From NCBI GenBank assembly GCA_022826125.1, contig JAJDVM010000035.1:1-59670 (forward strand): a DNA stretch of 59,670 bases. Direction: 5' to 3'. Source of the stretch: Defluviicoccus sp. (GTDB lineage Bacteria > Pseudomonadota > Alphaproteobacteria > MPNO01). The notes beneath the pieces are model-generated. The model worked only from the letters and a program-made list of their open reading frames with translations, had not been told where the DNA came from and did no database searches. Position 1 is the first letter of the stretch; each line of letters opens with the position of its first letter. The translations under genes and the position numbers were made by a program. This document shows, piece by piece, positions 38,191 through 48,956 of the stretch.

Positions 38191-38436
38191 TCAGCCGCGG
38201 AACGAAATCAGATCGGACGCGACAAGCCAGTAAATGATGCCCCAGATTATCGCGGTGACGACGGTGGTCGCGCCGGCCTTTAGCCACAGGCGGGGCCGGA
38301 CGGGGGCGCCGTCCGCATGACCCTCCCCGACCGTCTCGCCAGCTTCGTGCGGGGAGCGGATCCCGAAGGGAAGGGTGACGAAGAAGACCAGCCACCAGAG
38401 GATGAGAAAGACGACGATACCGGAGACCCAACCCAT
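38191..38436 (-). CDS. DUF1467-family small membrane protein
   Basis: An 81-residue protein with two predicted membrane helices (about residues 4-22 and 53-74) and a short loop containing TLPFGIRSPHE, typical of DUF1467. The start at 38436 has AGGGGA close upstream and GGAG slightly further, just after the rnj stop. Its function is unknown. Its conserved place after rnj and near complex I genes in alphaproteobacteria suggests an envelope or respiratory role, but that is inference. Confidence 0.85.
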   Translation of the reverse strand: MGWVSGIVVFLILWWLVFFVTLPFGIRSPHEAGETVGEGHADGAPVRPRLWLKAGATTVVTAIIWGIIYWLVASDLISFRG

Positions 38437-38450
38437 TCCCCTGGCTCCGT

Positions 38451-40112
38451 TTAGATCCGGACCACGTGAACCTGGATCGCGGGACGCTTGCCGGTGGCCC
38501 GCCGGAGCGTTCCGGAGACCGCGCTCCGCGCCGTCTTCTCGATTCGCTCGTCGTCTTGCCGCGCGTTCTTCGGGAGCTCCTCGATGGCATCGATCAGCGC
38601 ATCGATCGCGTCTTCCTCGAACTCTTCCGCCTCGTTGGGCTCGGTGACGCCTTGCAGGGAGACCATGGGGTCCGCGGCCAGCCTGCCGCGGCCGTCGAGG
38701 ACCACCGTTGCGACCGCCAAGCCGGCGGCGCCGATCCGGTGGCGCGCGCGTACCGTTTGGCCGTCGAGCGGCACGAGCTGCTTGCCGTCGACGCCGAGTC
38801 GACCCGTCTCGACCGCGCCCACCGGCTCCAGCGGGCCGGGGATCAGCCTGACCATGGTGCCGTTCTCCGCCACCAGCGCATCGGCGACGCCGGCCTCCTC
38901 GGCCAGCGCGACCTGTTCGAACAGATGCCGGGCCTCGCCGTGGATCGGCACGACGCATGCGGGCTTGAGGCAATCGTAGAGGGAACGCAACTCGTCGCGC
39001 GCGGGATGGCCCGAGACGTGGGTCTCGCGGGCGCCGTCGACAATCACCTCGATCCCCTGTCGGGCGAGCTGGTTCTGCACCCGGCCGATCGCGACCTCGT
39101 TGCCCGGGATCTGCCGCGAGGAATAGATCACCGTGTCTCCGGCCTCGAGCGCGACGGCGGGATGGTCGTTGGCGGCGATACGGGTCAGCGCCGCCCGCCG
39201 TTCTCCTTGGCTTCCCGTCACCGCCATCACCACTCTTTCCGGGGGAAGGTATCCCGCGTCGTGCTCGGTCAGGAATGGCGCCGTGTCGGCGAGATAGCCG
39301 GTCTCGCGCGCGGCCTCGACCATGCGCCACATCGAACGGCCCACGAGGCAGGTCTGCCGGTCGTTGACCGCCGCCGCATGCGCGATGGTCTGAATCCGCG
39401 CGATGTTGCTCGAAAAGCAGGCAACTGCCACGCGCCCGGTGCACTCGGCGATAATGTCGGTGAGGCTCTCCCGAAGCGCGCCCTCCGAACCGGCGCTGCC
39501 GTCCACCATGGCGTTGGTGGAATCGATCATCAGGGCGCGGACGCCTTCCCCGCCCAGCGCGCGCAGCCCGTCCATATCGGTCTCCGCCCCCACCAGAGGC
39601 GCGGGATCGAACTTCCAGTCGGTCGCGTGCACGGCCAGTCCCGCCTCGGTGCGAATTGCCAGCACGTGTCCCTCGGGAATCGAATGCGCAGCGGTGAAGA
39701 ATTCGACCTCGAAAGGGCCGGCCTCGAAGCGCTCGTTCGCGGCGACGACGCGCAGCGGCACGTCGTCCAGGCCGGCCTCGGCGAGCTTCCGCCTCAGGAC
39801 CGCCGCGGCGAACGGGGACGCGTAGACCGGGCACCGCAACTTGGGCCAGAGAACGGCAACCGCGCCCAGATGGTCCTCGTGCGCATGCGTCACCACGATG
39901 GCTTCGAGCGCGTCGCGTCGTTCCACGATGAAGCCGGGATCGGGAACGAGGACGTCCATTCCCGGCGTCGACTCGTCGCCGAATCCGATCCCCAAATCCA
40001 CCATCAGCCAGCGCCCGTCGGCACCGTAGAGATTGAGGTTCATGCCGATCTCGCCGGCGCCGCCGAGCGCGACGAAGAGCAGTTCGTCCCGGCCCGGCAC
40101 CAGCGCCGTCAT
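38451..40112 (-). CDS. rnj: Ribonuclease J
   Basis: A 553-residue metallo-beta-lactamase/beta-CASP ribonuclease for rRNA maturation and mRNA decay. The zinc motif HAHEDH is at residues 76-81. The start is [10 protein letters not shown], and the beta-CASP motif and the C-terminal [11 protein letters not shown] region follow. I choose the ATG at 40112 because it overlaps the coaX stop as ATGA; another ATG seven codons upstream (40133) is possible. In this position some older annotations call it a metallo-hydrolase. Confidence 0.94.
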   Translation of the reverse strand: MTALVPGRDELLFVALGGAGEIGMNLNLYGADGRWLMVDLGIGFGDESTPGMDVLVPDPGFIVERRDALEAIVVTHAHEDHLGAVAVLWPKLRCPVYASPFAAAVLRRKLAEAGLDDVPLRVVAANERFEAGPFEVEFFTAAHSIPEGHVLAIRTEAGLAVHATDWKFDPAPLVGAETDMDGLRALGGEGVRALMIDSTNAMVDGSAGSEGALRESLTDIIAECTGRVAVACFSSNIARIQTIAHAAAVNDRQTCLVGRSMWRMVEAARETGYLADTAPFLTEHDAGYLPPERVVMAVTGSQGERRAALTRIAANDHPAVALEAGDTVIYSSRQIPGNEVAIGRVQNQLARQGIEVIVDGARETHVSGHPARDELRSLYDCLKPACVVPIHGEARHLFEQVALAEEAGVADALVAENGTMVRLIPGPLEPVGAVETGRLGVDGKQLVPLDGQTVRARHRIGAAGLAVATVVLDGRGRLAADPMVSLQGVTEPNEAEEFEEDAIDALIDAIEELPKNARQDDERIEKTARSAVSGTLRRATGKRPAIQVHVVRI

Positions 40113-40882
40113 GCGGTCCGGTTCCGACGCCATATCGAGGCGAGGCCGCGGAGCGTCATCTCGGAATCGACTTCCCGGATTACGGGAGTGCCCTCGGCGA
40201 AGAGCGGAGCGAGCCCGCCCGTGGCGATGACTTTCATGTCGGTGCCGAACTCCTCCACGATGCGCGCCACCAGCCCCTCGATCAGCCCGATATAGCCCCA
40301 GTAGACGCCCGACAACATCGCCGGCACGGTCCGCTTGCCGATCACGCTCGGCGGGCGTCGGACGGCCACCCGCGGCAGTTGCGCGGCCGCCGCGTGGAGG
40401 GCATCGAGGGAAAGGTTGATTCCGGGCGCGATCACGCCGCCGACATAGCTCCCCTCCCCGTCGACGACATCGAAGGTCGTGGCGGTGCCGAAGTCGATCA
40501 CGATCAGCGGGCCGCCGAAGCGTTCGTGCGCGCCGACGGCGTTGACCAGCCGATCCGTGCCGACCTCGGACGGGCTGTCCACCAGGACTCCGACGCCGAG
40601 CTCCACCCCCGACTCCCCGACCACCAGCGGATCGCAGTCGAAATAGCTGCGGCATAGGCTCCGCAGGCTGAACAGCGCCTCGGGAACGACGGTGGCGATG
40701 ATCGCGGCATCGACATCGGATGCAGTGAGTCCGCGAAGCGACATCAGCTGGCTGAGCCAGACCGCGTATTCGTCCGCCGTGCGCTTCGCATCGCTCGAGC
40801 TGCGCCAGACGCCGCGCTGTTCTTCCCCCTCATAGAGGGCGAAGACGATATTGGTGTTTCCCGAATCGACGGTCAGGAGCAC
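40109..40882 (-). CDS. coaX: Type III pantothenate kinase
   Basis: A 257-residue enzyme for the first step of coenzyme A synthesis. Phosphate-binding motif [15 protein letters not shown] is at the N-terminus, and [13 protein letters not shown] and [13 protein letters not shown] form the active site. The start codon is GTG at 40882, inside the last codons of birA (ten-base overlap). It overlaps rnj by four bases. The birA-coaX-rnj order is conserved in alphaproteobacteria. Confidence 0.95.
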   Translation of the reverse strand: MLLTVDSGNTNIVFALYEGEEQRGVWRSSSDAKRTADEYAVWLSQLMSLRGLTASDVDAAIIATVVPEALFSLRSLCRSYFDCDPLVVGESGVELGVGVLVDSPSEVGTDRLVNAVGAHERFGGPLIVIDFGTATTFDVVDGEGSYVGGVIAPGINLSLDALHAAAAQLPRVAVRRPPSVIGKRTVPAMLSGVYWGYIGLIEGLVARIVEEFGTDMKVIATGGLAPLFAEGTPVIREVDSEMTLRGLASIWRRNRTA

Positions 40883-41586
40883 GCGCGCCTCCCGAAGAAA
40901 ACCTCGCCCGCGGCGATTTCGATCTCGGTCCCCGAGGCGTCCACAAGGACTGCCGCGCCATCCGCCGTCAAGCGGTTGAAACGGCCGCTGACCGTTCCCT
41001 GCGCCGATCGGGCCGTGGCGATCTCGCCTATCCCGGCGGCGCGCGAAAGCCAGGCGTCGCGCACCGGACCGAACCCGTCGTCCAGCCAGCGGCGATACCA
41101 GCCGGCGAAGGCGCTGCAGATCCTGCCGCAGAGCGTCTCGGCGTCGGTCCGCCCGCCCAGATCGGCGGCGGTATCCGAGACTCCGTCCGGGGTTCGGGCC
41201 GCGTTGAGCCCGATTCCCACGGCGGCGGCGTCGCCGTCGGCCTCGATCAGAATACCGGCGATCTTGCGTCCTCCCACCAGGAGATCGTTGGGCCATTTGA
41301 ACCGGAAATCCGTTTCCGGGTCCATCGCTTCTCCGAGAGCGACCGCGGCGACGAAGGAAAGCTGTGCGGTGGCGCGGCCCTCGGGCGGTCGGACAAGGAC
41401 GGTCATATAGAGGTTGCCGGGCGCCGGAAGCCAGCTTCTGCCGCGCCTGCCGCGGCCCGCGGTCTGCTCTGCCGCCAGCACCACGGTCCCGTGCGGCGCT
41501 CCCTCCGCCGCGCGGCGGAGCGCCTCGGCATTGGTGCTGTCGATCCGATGAAGACTGACGAGCCGATAGCCGTCCGGGAGGCGCAC
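40873..41586 (-). CDS. birA: Biotin-[acetyl-CoA-carboxylase] ligase
   Basis: A 237-residue ligase that attaches biotin to carboxylases. ATP/biotin-binding motif [20 protein letters not shown] and [17 protein letters not shown] are intact. There is no N-terminal DNA-binding domain, so it cannot repress bio genes as E. coli BirA does. The start is uncertain: GTG at 41586 lies eight bases after nuoN, whereas an ATG at 41634 would overlap nuoN by 41 bases. No convincing ribosome-binding site decides it. Confidence 0.92.
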   Translation of the reverse strand: MRLPDGYRLVSLHRIDSTNAEALRRAAEGAPHGTVVLAAEQTAGRGRRGRSWLPAPGNLYMTVLVRPPEGRATAQLSFVAAVALGEAMDPETDFRFKWPNDLLVGGRKIAGILIEADGDAAAVGIGLNAARTPDGVSDTAADLGGRTDAETLCGRICSAFAGWYRRWLDDGFGPVRDAWLSRAAGIGEIATARSAQGTVSGRFNRLTADGAAVLVDASGTEIEIAAGEVFFGRRACS

Positions 41587-41593
41587 CGGCCGG

Positions 41594-43045
41594 TCAGGAG
41601 AAGAAGAGGACGGCGGCCGCCACCTCGGCGGCACGCACGATGGGGGTCTGAAAGGCGATGAACGCGACCACCAGCACGCTGGAGACCGTGACGATCGCGG
41701 CGAGGCTGCGCCCCATCGGCCTGTCGAAGGCCTCCGCGGGCTCGTCGAAATACATGATCTTGACGATCCTCAGATAGTAGAAGGCCGACACCACGCTGGT
41801 CAGCACGCCGATCACGGCCAGCGTGTAGAGCCCGGCATCGACCGCCGCGAGAAAGACGTAGAGCTTGGAGAAGAACCCCGCGAGCGGCGGGATCCCCGCC
41901 ATCGAGAACATGAAGATCGCGAGCGCGAGCGCCATGAGGGGCGCGTTGCGGGACAGCCCGGCCAGGTCCGTCAGATCCTCCACCATGCGCCCGTTCTGGC
42001 GCATCGCCAGCACGCAGCAGAACGTGCCCGCCGTCATCACCAGATAGACCGCCATGTAGATCGCGATTCCGCGCACACCGTCGGTGCTGCCGGCCGCGAG
42101 CCCGACCAGCGCGAAACCGACATGCCCGATCGAACTGTATGCCAAGAGCCGCTTGATGTTGGTCTGCCAGATCGCCGCGAGCGAGCCCAGGACCATCGAG
42201 AGTATCGAGATGAACACGACGACCTGCTGCCACTCCTGGAACAGGTCGAAGAAAGGTCCCACGAGGACGCGGACGAACAACGCCATCGCGGCGACCTTCG
42301 GCGCGATGGCGAAGAACGCGGTTACCGGAGTCGGCGCGCCCTGATAGACGTCGGGCGTCCACATGTGGAAGGGAACGGCCGAGATCTTGAAGGCGAGCCC
42401 GGCGATGACGAACACGAGACCGACGATGACCCCTATCTCCGGCGCCGTGTCGGCGCTGGAGAACAGCCCGGCCAGGGTCTCGAAATTGGTCGATCCGGCG
42501 AAGCCGTAGACCATCGAGCAGCCGTAGAGCAGCATTCCCGAGGACAGCGCGCCGAGCACGAAATACTTGAGACCCGCTTCGGAGGAGCGCGCGGAATCGC
42601 GCCGGAACGCGGCGATCACATAGAGCGCGAGCGACTGCAGTTCCAGCCCGACATAGAGCGAGATCAGGTCGTTCGCCGATATCATCATCGACATCCCGAG
42701 CGTCGCGAAGACGATCAGGATCGGGTATTCGGGGCGGCCGATCTGCTCGCGCCGGTTGTATCCGAACGACATGACGATGGCCAGCGCGGAGCCGATGAAC
42801 ACCAGCCACTTCATGAAGTGGCCGAAGGCATCGACGACGAACTGATCGCCGAACAGGGTGGTCCGGAGCTCGGTCGTCGCGCTGGCCGCGATTCCGGCCC
42901 CGACGATCACGAAAACCGAGATCCAGCTCACCGAATGGTAGGAACGGTCGCCGGTGAAGACGCCCACCATCAGCAGCGCCATCGCACCGCAGACCAGGAT
43001 CAGCTCGGGCAGGATCAGGGTGAGCTCCGGCAGCACGCTGGTCAT
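41594..43045 (-). CDS. nuoN: NADH-quinone oxidoreductase subunit N
   Basis: A 483-residue antiporter-like proton channel of complex I, with about 14 membrane helices. The quinone/antiporter core includes [18 protein letters not shown] and conserved Lys and Glu in helices 5 and 7. Last gene of the nuo operon, followed by birA. Confidence 0.96.
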   Translation of the reverse strand: MTSVLPELTLILPELILVCGAMALLMVGVFTGDRSYHSVSWISVFVIVGAGIAASATTELRTTLFGDQFVVDAFGHFMKWLVFIGSALAIVMSFGYNRREQIGRPEYPILIVFATLGMSMMISANDLISLYVGLELQSLALYVIAAFRRDSARSSEAGLKYFVLGALSSGMLLYGCSMVYGFAGSTNFETLAGLFSSADTAPEIGVIVGLVFVIAGLAFKISAVPFHMWTPDVYQGAPTPVTAFFAIAPKVAAMALFVRVLVGPFFDLFQEWQQVVVFISILSMVLGSLAAIWQTNIKRLLAYSSIGHVGFALVGLAAGSTDGVRGIAIYMAVYLVMTAGTFCCVLAMRQNGRMVEDLTDLAGLSRNAPLMALALAIFMFSMAGIPPLAGFFSKLYVFLAAVDAGLYTLAVIGVLTSVVSAFYYLRIVKIMYFDEPAEAFDRPMGRSLAAIVTVSSVLVVAFIAFQTPIVRAAEVAAAVLFFS

Positions 43046-43055
43046 TTCCCGGCCC

Positions 43056-44570
43056 TCACCTTCCAGCCACCGCGACCGCGTCGGCGGCCCTGAGCGCGAC
43101 TTCGTAACTCTCGATCAGGTTGGCAACCGATGCGTGCACCACGTCGAGGAACGGTTCCGGCCAGATACCCATCCACAGCGTCGCCGCGACGAGCGGCGCG
43201 AAGACCGCGATTTCGCGCCGGCTGAGGTCGGTCATCGTCTTCAGGTCTTCCTTGGTGAGCTCGCCGAAGATCACCCTGCGGTAGAGGTAGAGCATGTAGG
43301 CGGCGCCGAGGACGATGCCGCTGGTCGCGAGCAGCGCCAGCCAGGTGTTGACCTGGAAGGCTCCGACGAGGACCAGGAATTCGCCCACGAACCCGCTGGT
43401 CCCGGGCAGCCCGACCGAGCCCAGCATGAACACCATGAACACCGCGGCGTAGACCGGCATCCGGTGAACCAGCCCGCCATAGCGCGCGATCTCGCGCGAA
43501 TGCAGCCGGTCGTAGACCACGCCGACGCAGAGGAACAGGGCGGCGGAAATCACCCCGTGGCTCAGCATCTGGACGATCGCGCCCTCCACGCCCTGCGTCC
43601 TGACGGTGAAGATCCCGATCGTGACGAAGCCCATATGGGCGACCGACGAATAGGCGATCAGCTTCTTCATGTCCTCCTGCGCGAGCGCGACGAGGGAGGT
43701 GTAGATGATCGCGATAATGCTCAGCGTGAAGACCAGGGGGGCGAAGAAATCGCTCGCCACCGGGAGCATCGGCAGCGAGAAGCGGAGGAAGCCGTAGGCG
43801 CCCATCTTCAGGAGTACGCCGGCGAGGATCACCGAGCCCGCCGTCGGGGCCTCGACATGGGCGTCGGGCAGCCACGTGTGGACCGGCCACATCGGCACCT
43901 TGACCGCGAAGCTCGCGAAGAAGGCGAGCCAGAGCCAGATCTGGACGTCGGGGTCGAAGCCGATCTTGAGCAGCTCGACGATGTCGGTCGTCTCGGCGTC
44001 GAAGTAGATCACCATGATCGCGACCAGCATCAGAACCGAGCCGGTCAGCGTGTAGAGGAAGAACTTGAACGCCGCGTAGACCCGGTTCGCCCCGCCCCAG
44101 ACACCGATGATCAGGAACATCGGGATCAGCACGCCCTCGAAGAAGATGTAGAACAGCACGAAATCGAGCGCGCAGAACATCCCGACCATGAAGGTCTCGA
44201 GCAGCAGGAAGGCGATCATGTATTCCTTGACGCGGGTCTGGATCGCCTCCCAGCTCGCCAGGATGCAGAGCGGGGTGAGGAAGGTCGAAAGGATCACGAA
44301 CAGCATCGATATGCCGTCGACGCCCAGGTGGTAGCTCGCGCCGAGAATGGGGATCCAGTCGGCGCGCTCGACGAACTGGAACGCGGCCGTCGAGGTGTCG
44401 AAATCGATCCAGATTCCAAGCGACAGGACGAACGTGATCAACGAGGTCCAGAGCGCGGTCATCCGCGCATTGCGCGCCACGATGCGCGTGTCGCCGCGCA
44501 CCAGGAACACGAAAAGCGCGCCCACCGTCGGCAGGAAGATGATCAGGCTCAGGATCGGCCAGTCGGTCAC
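43056..44570 (-). CDS. nuoM: NADH-quinone oxidoreductase subunit M
   Basis: A 504-residue proton-channel subunit of complex I. The typical core [18 protein letters not shown], the channel region [20 protein letters not shown] and the carboxylate-bearing [15 protein letters not shown] are present. About 14 helices. Gaps of 12 bases to nuoL and 10 to nuoN. Confidence 0.97.
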   Translation of the reverse strand: MTDWPILSLIIFLPTVGALFVFLVRGDTRIVARNARMTALWTSLITFVLSLGIWIDFDTSTAAFQFVERADWIPILGASYHLGVDGISMLFVILSTFLTPLCILASWEAIQTRVKEYMIAFLLLETFMVGMFCALDFVLFYIFFEGVLIPMFLIIGVWGGANRVYAAFKFFLYTLTGSVLMLVAIMVIYFDAETTDIVELLKIGFDPDVQIWLWLAFFASFAVKVPMWPVHTWLPDAHVEAPTAGSVILAGVLLKMGAYGFLRFSLPMLPVASDFFAPLVFTLSIIAIIYTSLVALAQEDMKKLIAYSSVAHMGFVTIGIFTVRTQGVEGAIVQMLSHGVISAALFLCVGVVYDRLHSREIARYGGLVHRMPVYAAVFMVFMLGSVGLPGTSGFVGEFLVLVGAFQVNTWLALLATSGIVLGAAYMLYLYRRVIFGELTKEDLKTMTDLSRREIAVFAPLVAATLWMGIWPEPFLDVVHASVANLIESYEVALRAADAVAVAGR

Positions 44571-44582
44571 GCCGTTCGCCCC

Positions 44583-46514
44583 CTAGCCGTGCGCGTAGAG
44601 ATACCAGGTCACGAAGGCGGCGACGCCGATCAGCATCGCGAACGCGTAGTGATAGACGTAGCCCGATTGCAGCATGCTGACCCGACGCGCGAGTACCCGC
44701 GCGACCGCCGAGAGCCCGTCCGGGCCGAGCCCGTCGATCAGCGTGCCGTCGCCCTCCTTCCAGAGGCCGCGCCCGACCCGGTGCGCCGGACGGACGAAGA
44801 GCCAGTCGTAGAGCTCGTCGAAGTACCACTTGTTGAGCAGGAAGCGGTAGACCGCGCCGAACCTGCCGGCGAGCTCGCCCGGGATGGACGGTCTGAACAT
44901 GTATAACCAGTAGGCGAGCGCGATCCCGGCGACCGCAACGACGATCGGCAGGGCGATGACCCAGAGCGGCGAGTGGTGAGCGTTTTCCAGCGCGTCGTGG
45001 CCCGGAAGGACGAAGATCGAGTCTCCCCAGAACTCCTTGAGCCCGTCGCCCACGAAATAGTGGTATCCGAGCATGCCGGAGAACACCGCGCCGATCGCGA
45101 GCACGATCAGCGGCACGGTCATCGATTTGGGCGACTCGTGGACATGCGCCATGGTGCGCTCGTCCGCTCTGGCCACGCCGTGGAAGGTCATGATCAGGAG
45201 CCGCCACGAGTAGAACGCAGTCATGAAGGCCGCCGCGATCCCGGCCCAGAAGGCGAAATCTCCGGCAAGGGTATGCGCGCCGAAGGCGGACTCGATGATC
45301 ACATCCTTGGAATAGAACCCGGCGAAGATCGGAATGCCCGCCAGAGCCAGGCTGCCTACCCACATCAGCCCGTAGGTGAGCGGGATCAGGGCGTAGAGGC
45401 CGCCCATCTTCCTCATGTCCTGTTCGGACGACATCGCGTGGATGACCGAGCCCGCGCCGAGGAACAGCAACGCCTTGAAGAAGGCGTGGGTCATCAGATG
45501 GAAGATGCCCGCCGAATAGGCCGAAACCCCGCAGGCGAAGAACATGTAGCCGAGCTGGCTGCAGGTCGAATAGGCGATCACCCGCTTGATGTCGTTCTGA
45601 CAGAGCCCGATGGTCGCGGCGAAGAACGCTGTCGCGGCGCCGATCACGACCACCAGGGTCAACGCCGCCGGAGAATATTCGAAGAGCGGCGACATACGGG
45701 CCACCAGGAAGACGCCGGCCGTGACCATGGTCGCCGCGTGGATCAGCGCGGACACCGGGGTAGGGCCTTCCATCGCGTCGGGCAGCCAGGTGTGGAGGCC
45801 GAGCTGGGCCGATTTCCCCATCGCGCCGATGAACAGCAGGATGCAAAGCACGGTCAGCGCGTGCGCCTCGTAGCCCAGGAAGGAGATCGTCGCGTCCGCC
45901 TTCTCGGGCGCGGCCGAGAAGATCGTCGAGAACTCGATCGACCCGAAGACCAGGAACACGCCCATGATTCCGAGCGCGAAGCCGAAATCGCCGATCCGGT
46001 TCACGATGAAGGCCTTGATCGCGGCGGCGTTCGCTGCCGGCCGGTCGTACCAGAATCCGATCAGGAAGTAGGAGCAGAGCCCGACACCCTCCCAGCCGAA
46101 GAAGAGCTGCAGCAGGTTGTCCGCCGTGACCAGCGCTAGCATGAAGAAGGTGAACAGGCTGAGATACGCCATGAACCGCGGGATCGACGGGTCGTGGTGC
46201 ATGTAGCCGATCGAGTAGACGTGGACGCAGGCCGAGACCAGGGAGACGACGAACACCATCACCGCGGTCAACTGGTCGAAACGCAGCGACCAGACGACAT
46301 CGAACGTGCCCGAGGTGATCCAGGAGAACAGCACGATCGTGCGTGGCTCGCCGCCAAGCGCGACCTCGTAGAGAATCAGCGTCGAGATCGCTGCCGAGGC
46401 GATCAGCGCCCCGCAGGTCACGTATTGCGAGGCCCGGTCGCCGATCAGCCGCCCGAACAGACCGGCGACGGCCGCTCCGATCAGCGGCAGGAACACGGCA
46501 AGCGAATAAAGCAC
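44583..46514 (-). CDS. nuoL: NADH-quinone oxidoreductase subunit L
   Basis: A 643-residue distal proton channel of complex I, with about 16 helices and the long lateral helix at the C-terminus. The motif AQLGLHTWLPDAMEGPTPVS and VIAYSTCSQLGYMFFA are canonical. Three bases separate it from nuoK. Confidence 0.97.
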   Translation of the reverse strand: MLYSLAVFLPLIGAAVAGLFGRLIGDRASQYVTCGALIASAAISTLILYEVALGGEPRTIVLFSWITSGTFDVVWSLRFDQLTAVMVFVVSLVSACVHVYSIGYMHHDPSIPRFMAYLSLFTFFMLALVTADNLLQLFFGWEGVGLCSYFLIGFWYDRPAANAAAIKAFIVNRIGDFGFALGIMGVFLVFGSIEFSTIFSAAPEKADATISFLGYEAHALTVLCILLFIGAMGKSAQLGLHTWLPDAMEGPTPVSALIHAATMVTAGVFLVARMSPLFEYSPAALTLVVVIGAATAFFAATIGLCQNDIKRVIAYSTCSQLGYMFFACGVSAYSAGIFHLMTHAFFKALLFLGAGSVIHAMSSEQDMRKMGGLYALIPLTYGLMWVGSLALAGIPIFAGFYSKDVIIESAFGAHTLAGDFAFWAGIAAAFMTAFYSWRLLIMTFHGVARADERTMAHVHESPKSMTVPLIVLAIGAVFSGMLGYHYFVGDGLKEFWGDSIFVLPGHDALENAHHSPLWVIALPIVVAVAGIALAYWLYMFRPSIPGELAGRFGAVYRFLLNKWYFDELYDWLFVRPAHRVGRGLWKEGDGTLIDGLGPDGLSAVARVLARRVSMLQSGYVYHYAFAMLIGVAAFVTWYLYAHG

Positions 46515-46517
46515 GCC

Positions 46518-46823
46518 CTAGCCCCGCATCAGGTTGATGTCCTCGACCGCGATGGAGCCGCGGTTCCGGAAATAGACGACGATGATGGCGAGCCCGATCG
46601 CCGCCTCCGCCGCCGCGATGGCGAGCACGAGCAACGCGAAGACCTGGCCCGCTAGGTCTTGGTGGTGGACCGAGAAGGCGACGAGATTGATGTTGACCGA
46701 GAGCAGGATCAGCTCGATCGACATCAGGATGACGATGACGTTCTTCCGGTTGAGGAAGATGCCGAAGATCCCGAGCGTGAACAGGATCGCCGCGACCGTC
46801 AGGTAATGCGCGAGACCGACCAC
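46518..46823 (-). CDS. nuoK: NADH-quinone oxidoreductase subunit K
   Basis: A 101-residue three-helix membrane subunit. I choose the GTG at 46823, one base after the nuoJ stop: it gives [15 protein letters not shown], the normal NuoK start and length. The upstream frame is nuoJ sequence. Conserved glutamates appear in [12 protein letters not shown] and [14 protein letters not shown] in the end of nuoJ may serve as ribosome-binding site. Confidence 0.95.
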   Translation of the reverse strand: MVGLAHYLTVAAILFTLGIFGIFLNRKNVIVILMSIELILLSVNINLVAFSVHHQDLAGQVFALLVLAIAAAEAAIGLAIIVVYFRNRGSIAVEDINLMRG

Positions 46824-46824
46824 C

Positions 46825-47439
46825 TCAGACGCCGCTCCCGGGCTCGACTTTCTTGAGCTCGACCGCATCGGCGCGGCCGCGGCTTAGCTGGTCTCCGATG
46901 CGCTGCTTGCGCACCCCCTCGCGCGCCCGAAGCGTGAGCACGATGGCGCCGATCATGGCGATCAGCAGGATTACCCCGGCCGCCTGGAAGGCGTAGATGT
47001 AGTCGGTATAGAGGATCTTCCCGAGCGCGTGGGTGTTGGTCACCTCCCCCGCGGGCGGGGTCGGAGATGCCTTGACCACCGTCTCCTCCGACGCGAACGC
47101 CCAGCCGGCGAAGACCAGCACGAGCTCGGCCATCAGGACGATCCCGATCATCGCCCCGATCGGCAGATATTGAAGAAAACCCTGGCGCAGCTCGACGAAG
47201 TTGATGTCGAGCATCATCACCACGAACAGGAAGAGAACCGCCACGGCGCCGACATAGACGATCACCAGCACCATCGCGATGAACTCGGCGCCCATGAGGA
47301 CGAACAGACCGGCCGCGTTGAAGAAGGCGAGGATCAGGAACAGGACCGAATGCACCGGGTTGCGCGCGGAGATCACCATCACGCCGGCAGCCACGGTCAC
47401 GGCCGCGAAGAGATAGAACGCGATAGTCTGGACGATCAT
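46825..47439 (-). CDS. nuoJ: NADH-quinone oxidoreductase subunit J
   Basis: A 204-residue membrane subunit with five helices. The helix that forms a pi-bulge in complex I shows as [19 protein letters not shown]. The C-terminal tail is polar. It lies nine bases after nuoI. Confidence 0.96.
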   Translation of the reverse strand: MIVQTIAFYLFAAVTVAAGVMVISARNPVHSVLFLILAFFNAAGLFVLMGAEFIAMVLVIVYVGAVAVLFLFVVMMLDINFVELRQGFLQYLPIGAMIGIVLMAELVLVFAGWAFASEETVVKASPTPPAGEVTNTHALGKILYTDYIYAFQAAGVILLIAMIGAIVLTLRAREGVRKQRIGDQLSRGRADAVELKKVEPGSGV

Positions 47440-47448
47440 CGGACGCCC

Positions 47449-47937
47449 CTAGCGGTACGGCGCGTCCGCGCTGAGCCTGGCGGCGAGGTCCGCCTCCCAG
47501 CGGTCGCCGTTGTCGAGGAGCTTCTCCTTGTTGTACATCAGCTCCTCGCGGGTCTCGGTCGCGAACTCGAAATTGGGTCCCTCCACGATGGCATCCACCG
47601 GGCACGCTTCCTCGCAGAACCCGCAATAGATGCACTTGGTCATGTCGATGTCGTAGCGCGTCGTCCGCCGGCTGCCGTCGGCGCGCGGCTCGGCCTCGAT
47701 GGTGATCGCCTGGGCCGGGCAGATCGCCTCGCACAGCTTGCAGGCGATGCAGCGCTCCTCGCCGTTAGGATAGCGGCGAAGCGCGTGCTCGCCGCGGAAG
47801 CGCGGGCTGAGCGGCCCTTTCTCGAAGGGATAGTTGACGGTCACCTTGGACTTGAAAAAATAGCGCAGCGTGAGCGCCATCCCGGAGAGGAGCTCGGTCA
47901 GGAACAGCGCCCGGGCGGAGCGGTCGAGCAGGGCCAT
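47449..47937 (-). CDS. nuoI: NADH-quinone oxidoreductase subunit I
   Basis: A 162-residue ferredoxin-like subunit that carries clusters N6a and N6b. Both 4Fe-4S motifs are complete ([12 protein letters not shown] and [12 protein letters not shown]). The start at 47937 shares one base with the nuoH stop. The longer frame to 48663 is a nuoH shadow. Confidence 0.97.
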   Translation of the reverse strand: MALLDRSARALFLTELLSGMALTLRYFFKSKVTVNYPFEKGPLSPRFRGEHALRRYPNGEERCIACKLCEAICPAQAITIEAEPRADGSRRTTRYDIDMTKCIYCGFCEEACPVDAIVEGPNFEFATETREELMYNKEKLLDNGDRWEADLAARLSADAPYR

Positions 47938-48956
47938 TATCTCACTCCCACCGGCGCGGTGCCCGTGGCGACCAGATAGCCGGCGACCAGCACCAGCCAC
48001 AGCAGCGATCCCGGCAGGAACACCTTCCAGCCGAGCCGCATCAGCTGGTCGTAGCGGTAGCGCGGGAAGGTCGCCCGAACCCACAGGAAAACGAACAGGC
48101 AGAACGCGACCTTCGCGCCGAACCAGATCACGCCGGGGATCCAGTTGAACGGCGCGATGTCGATCAGCGGCAGCCAGCCGCCGAGGAACAGCACCGTCGT
48201 CATCGCACTCATCAGGATCATGTTGGCGTATTCGCCGAGGAAGAAGAGCGCGAAGGTCATCGACGAGTATTCGACGTTGTATCCGGATACCAGCTCGGCC
48301 TCGGCTTCCGGCAGATCGAAGGGCGCGCGGTTGGTCTCGGCGAGCGTCGAGACGAAGAACATCACGAACATCGGCAACAGGGGGATGCAGAACCACAGCC
48401 CCTCCTGCGCCTTGACGATCTCGCTCAGGTTGAGCGAACCGACGCAGAGCAGCACGCTGATGATCACGAAGCCGATCGCGACCTCGTAGGACACCATCTG
48501 GGCGGCCGAGCGCAGCGCGCCGAGGAAGGCGTATTTCGAGTTCGACGCCCATCCGGCCATGATGATCCCGTAAACGCCCAGCGAGGAAATGGCGAACAGG
48601 TAGAGGATTCCGACATTGATGTCGGCGAGCACCCAGCCCTCGTCGAACGGGATCACCGCCCACGCGATCAGGCTCAGGATGAAGGTCAGCATCGGCGCCA
48701 GCAGGAACACGACCCGGTTCGCGCCGACCGGGATGATGGTTTCCTTGAACAGGAGCTTGAGCCCGTCCGCCATCGGCTGAAGGAGGCCGAGCGGTCCGAC
48801 CACGTTGGGACCCTTGCGGAGTTGCACGGCGGCGATCACCTTGCGCTCCGCGTAGGTCATGTAGGCGACACCGGTGAGAACCGGCACGACGATGGCCACG
48901 ATCGAAAGGACGATCAGGACCGTCGGCCAGACATAGATGTCGAGGAAGCTATCCAT
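47937..48956 (-). CDS. nuoH: NADH-quinone oxidoreductase subunit H
   Basis: A 339-residue eight-helix subunit that forms much of the quinone chamber. The conserved matrix loop shows as [19 protein letters not shown], and [20 protein letters not shown] is canonical. It overlaps nuoG by eight bases and nuoI by one. Confidence 0.97.
   Translation of the reverse strand: MDSFLDIYVWPTVLIVLSIVAIVVPVLTGVAYMTYAERKVIAAVQLRKGPNVVGPLGLLQPMADGLKLLFKETIIPVGANRVVFLLAPMLTFILSLIAWAVIPFDEGWVLADINVGILYLFAISSLGVYGIIMAGWASNSKYAFLGALRSAAQMVSYEVAIGFVIISVLLCVGSLNLSEIVKAQEGLWFCIPLLPMFVMFFVSTLAETNRAPFDLPEAEAELVSGYNVEYSSMTFALFFLGEYANMILMSAMTTVLFLGGWLPLIDIAPFNWIPGVIWFGAKVAFCLFVFLWVRATFPRYRYDQLMRLGWKVFLPGSLLWLVLVAGYLVATGTAPVGVR

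Noticed and set aside
42954..45846. Very long open frames opposite nuoM/nuoL (650 aa on +, 934 aa on -)
   Set aside because: They lie over well-matched nuo genes in other frames, are full of Arg, Asp, Gly and His, and show no domain. They are by-products of the GC-rich third codon position.
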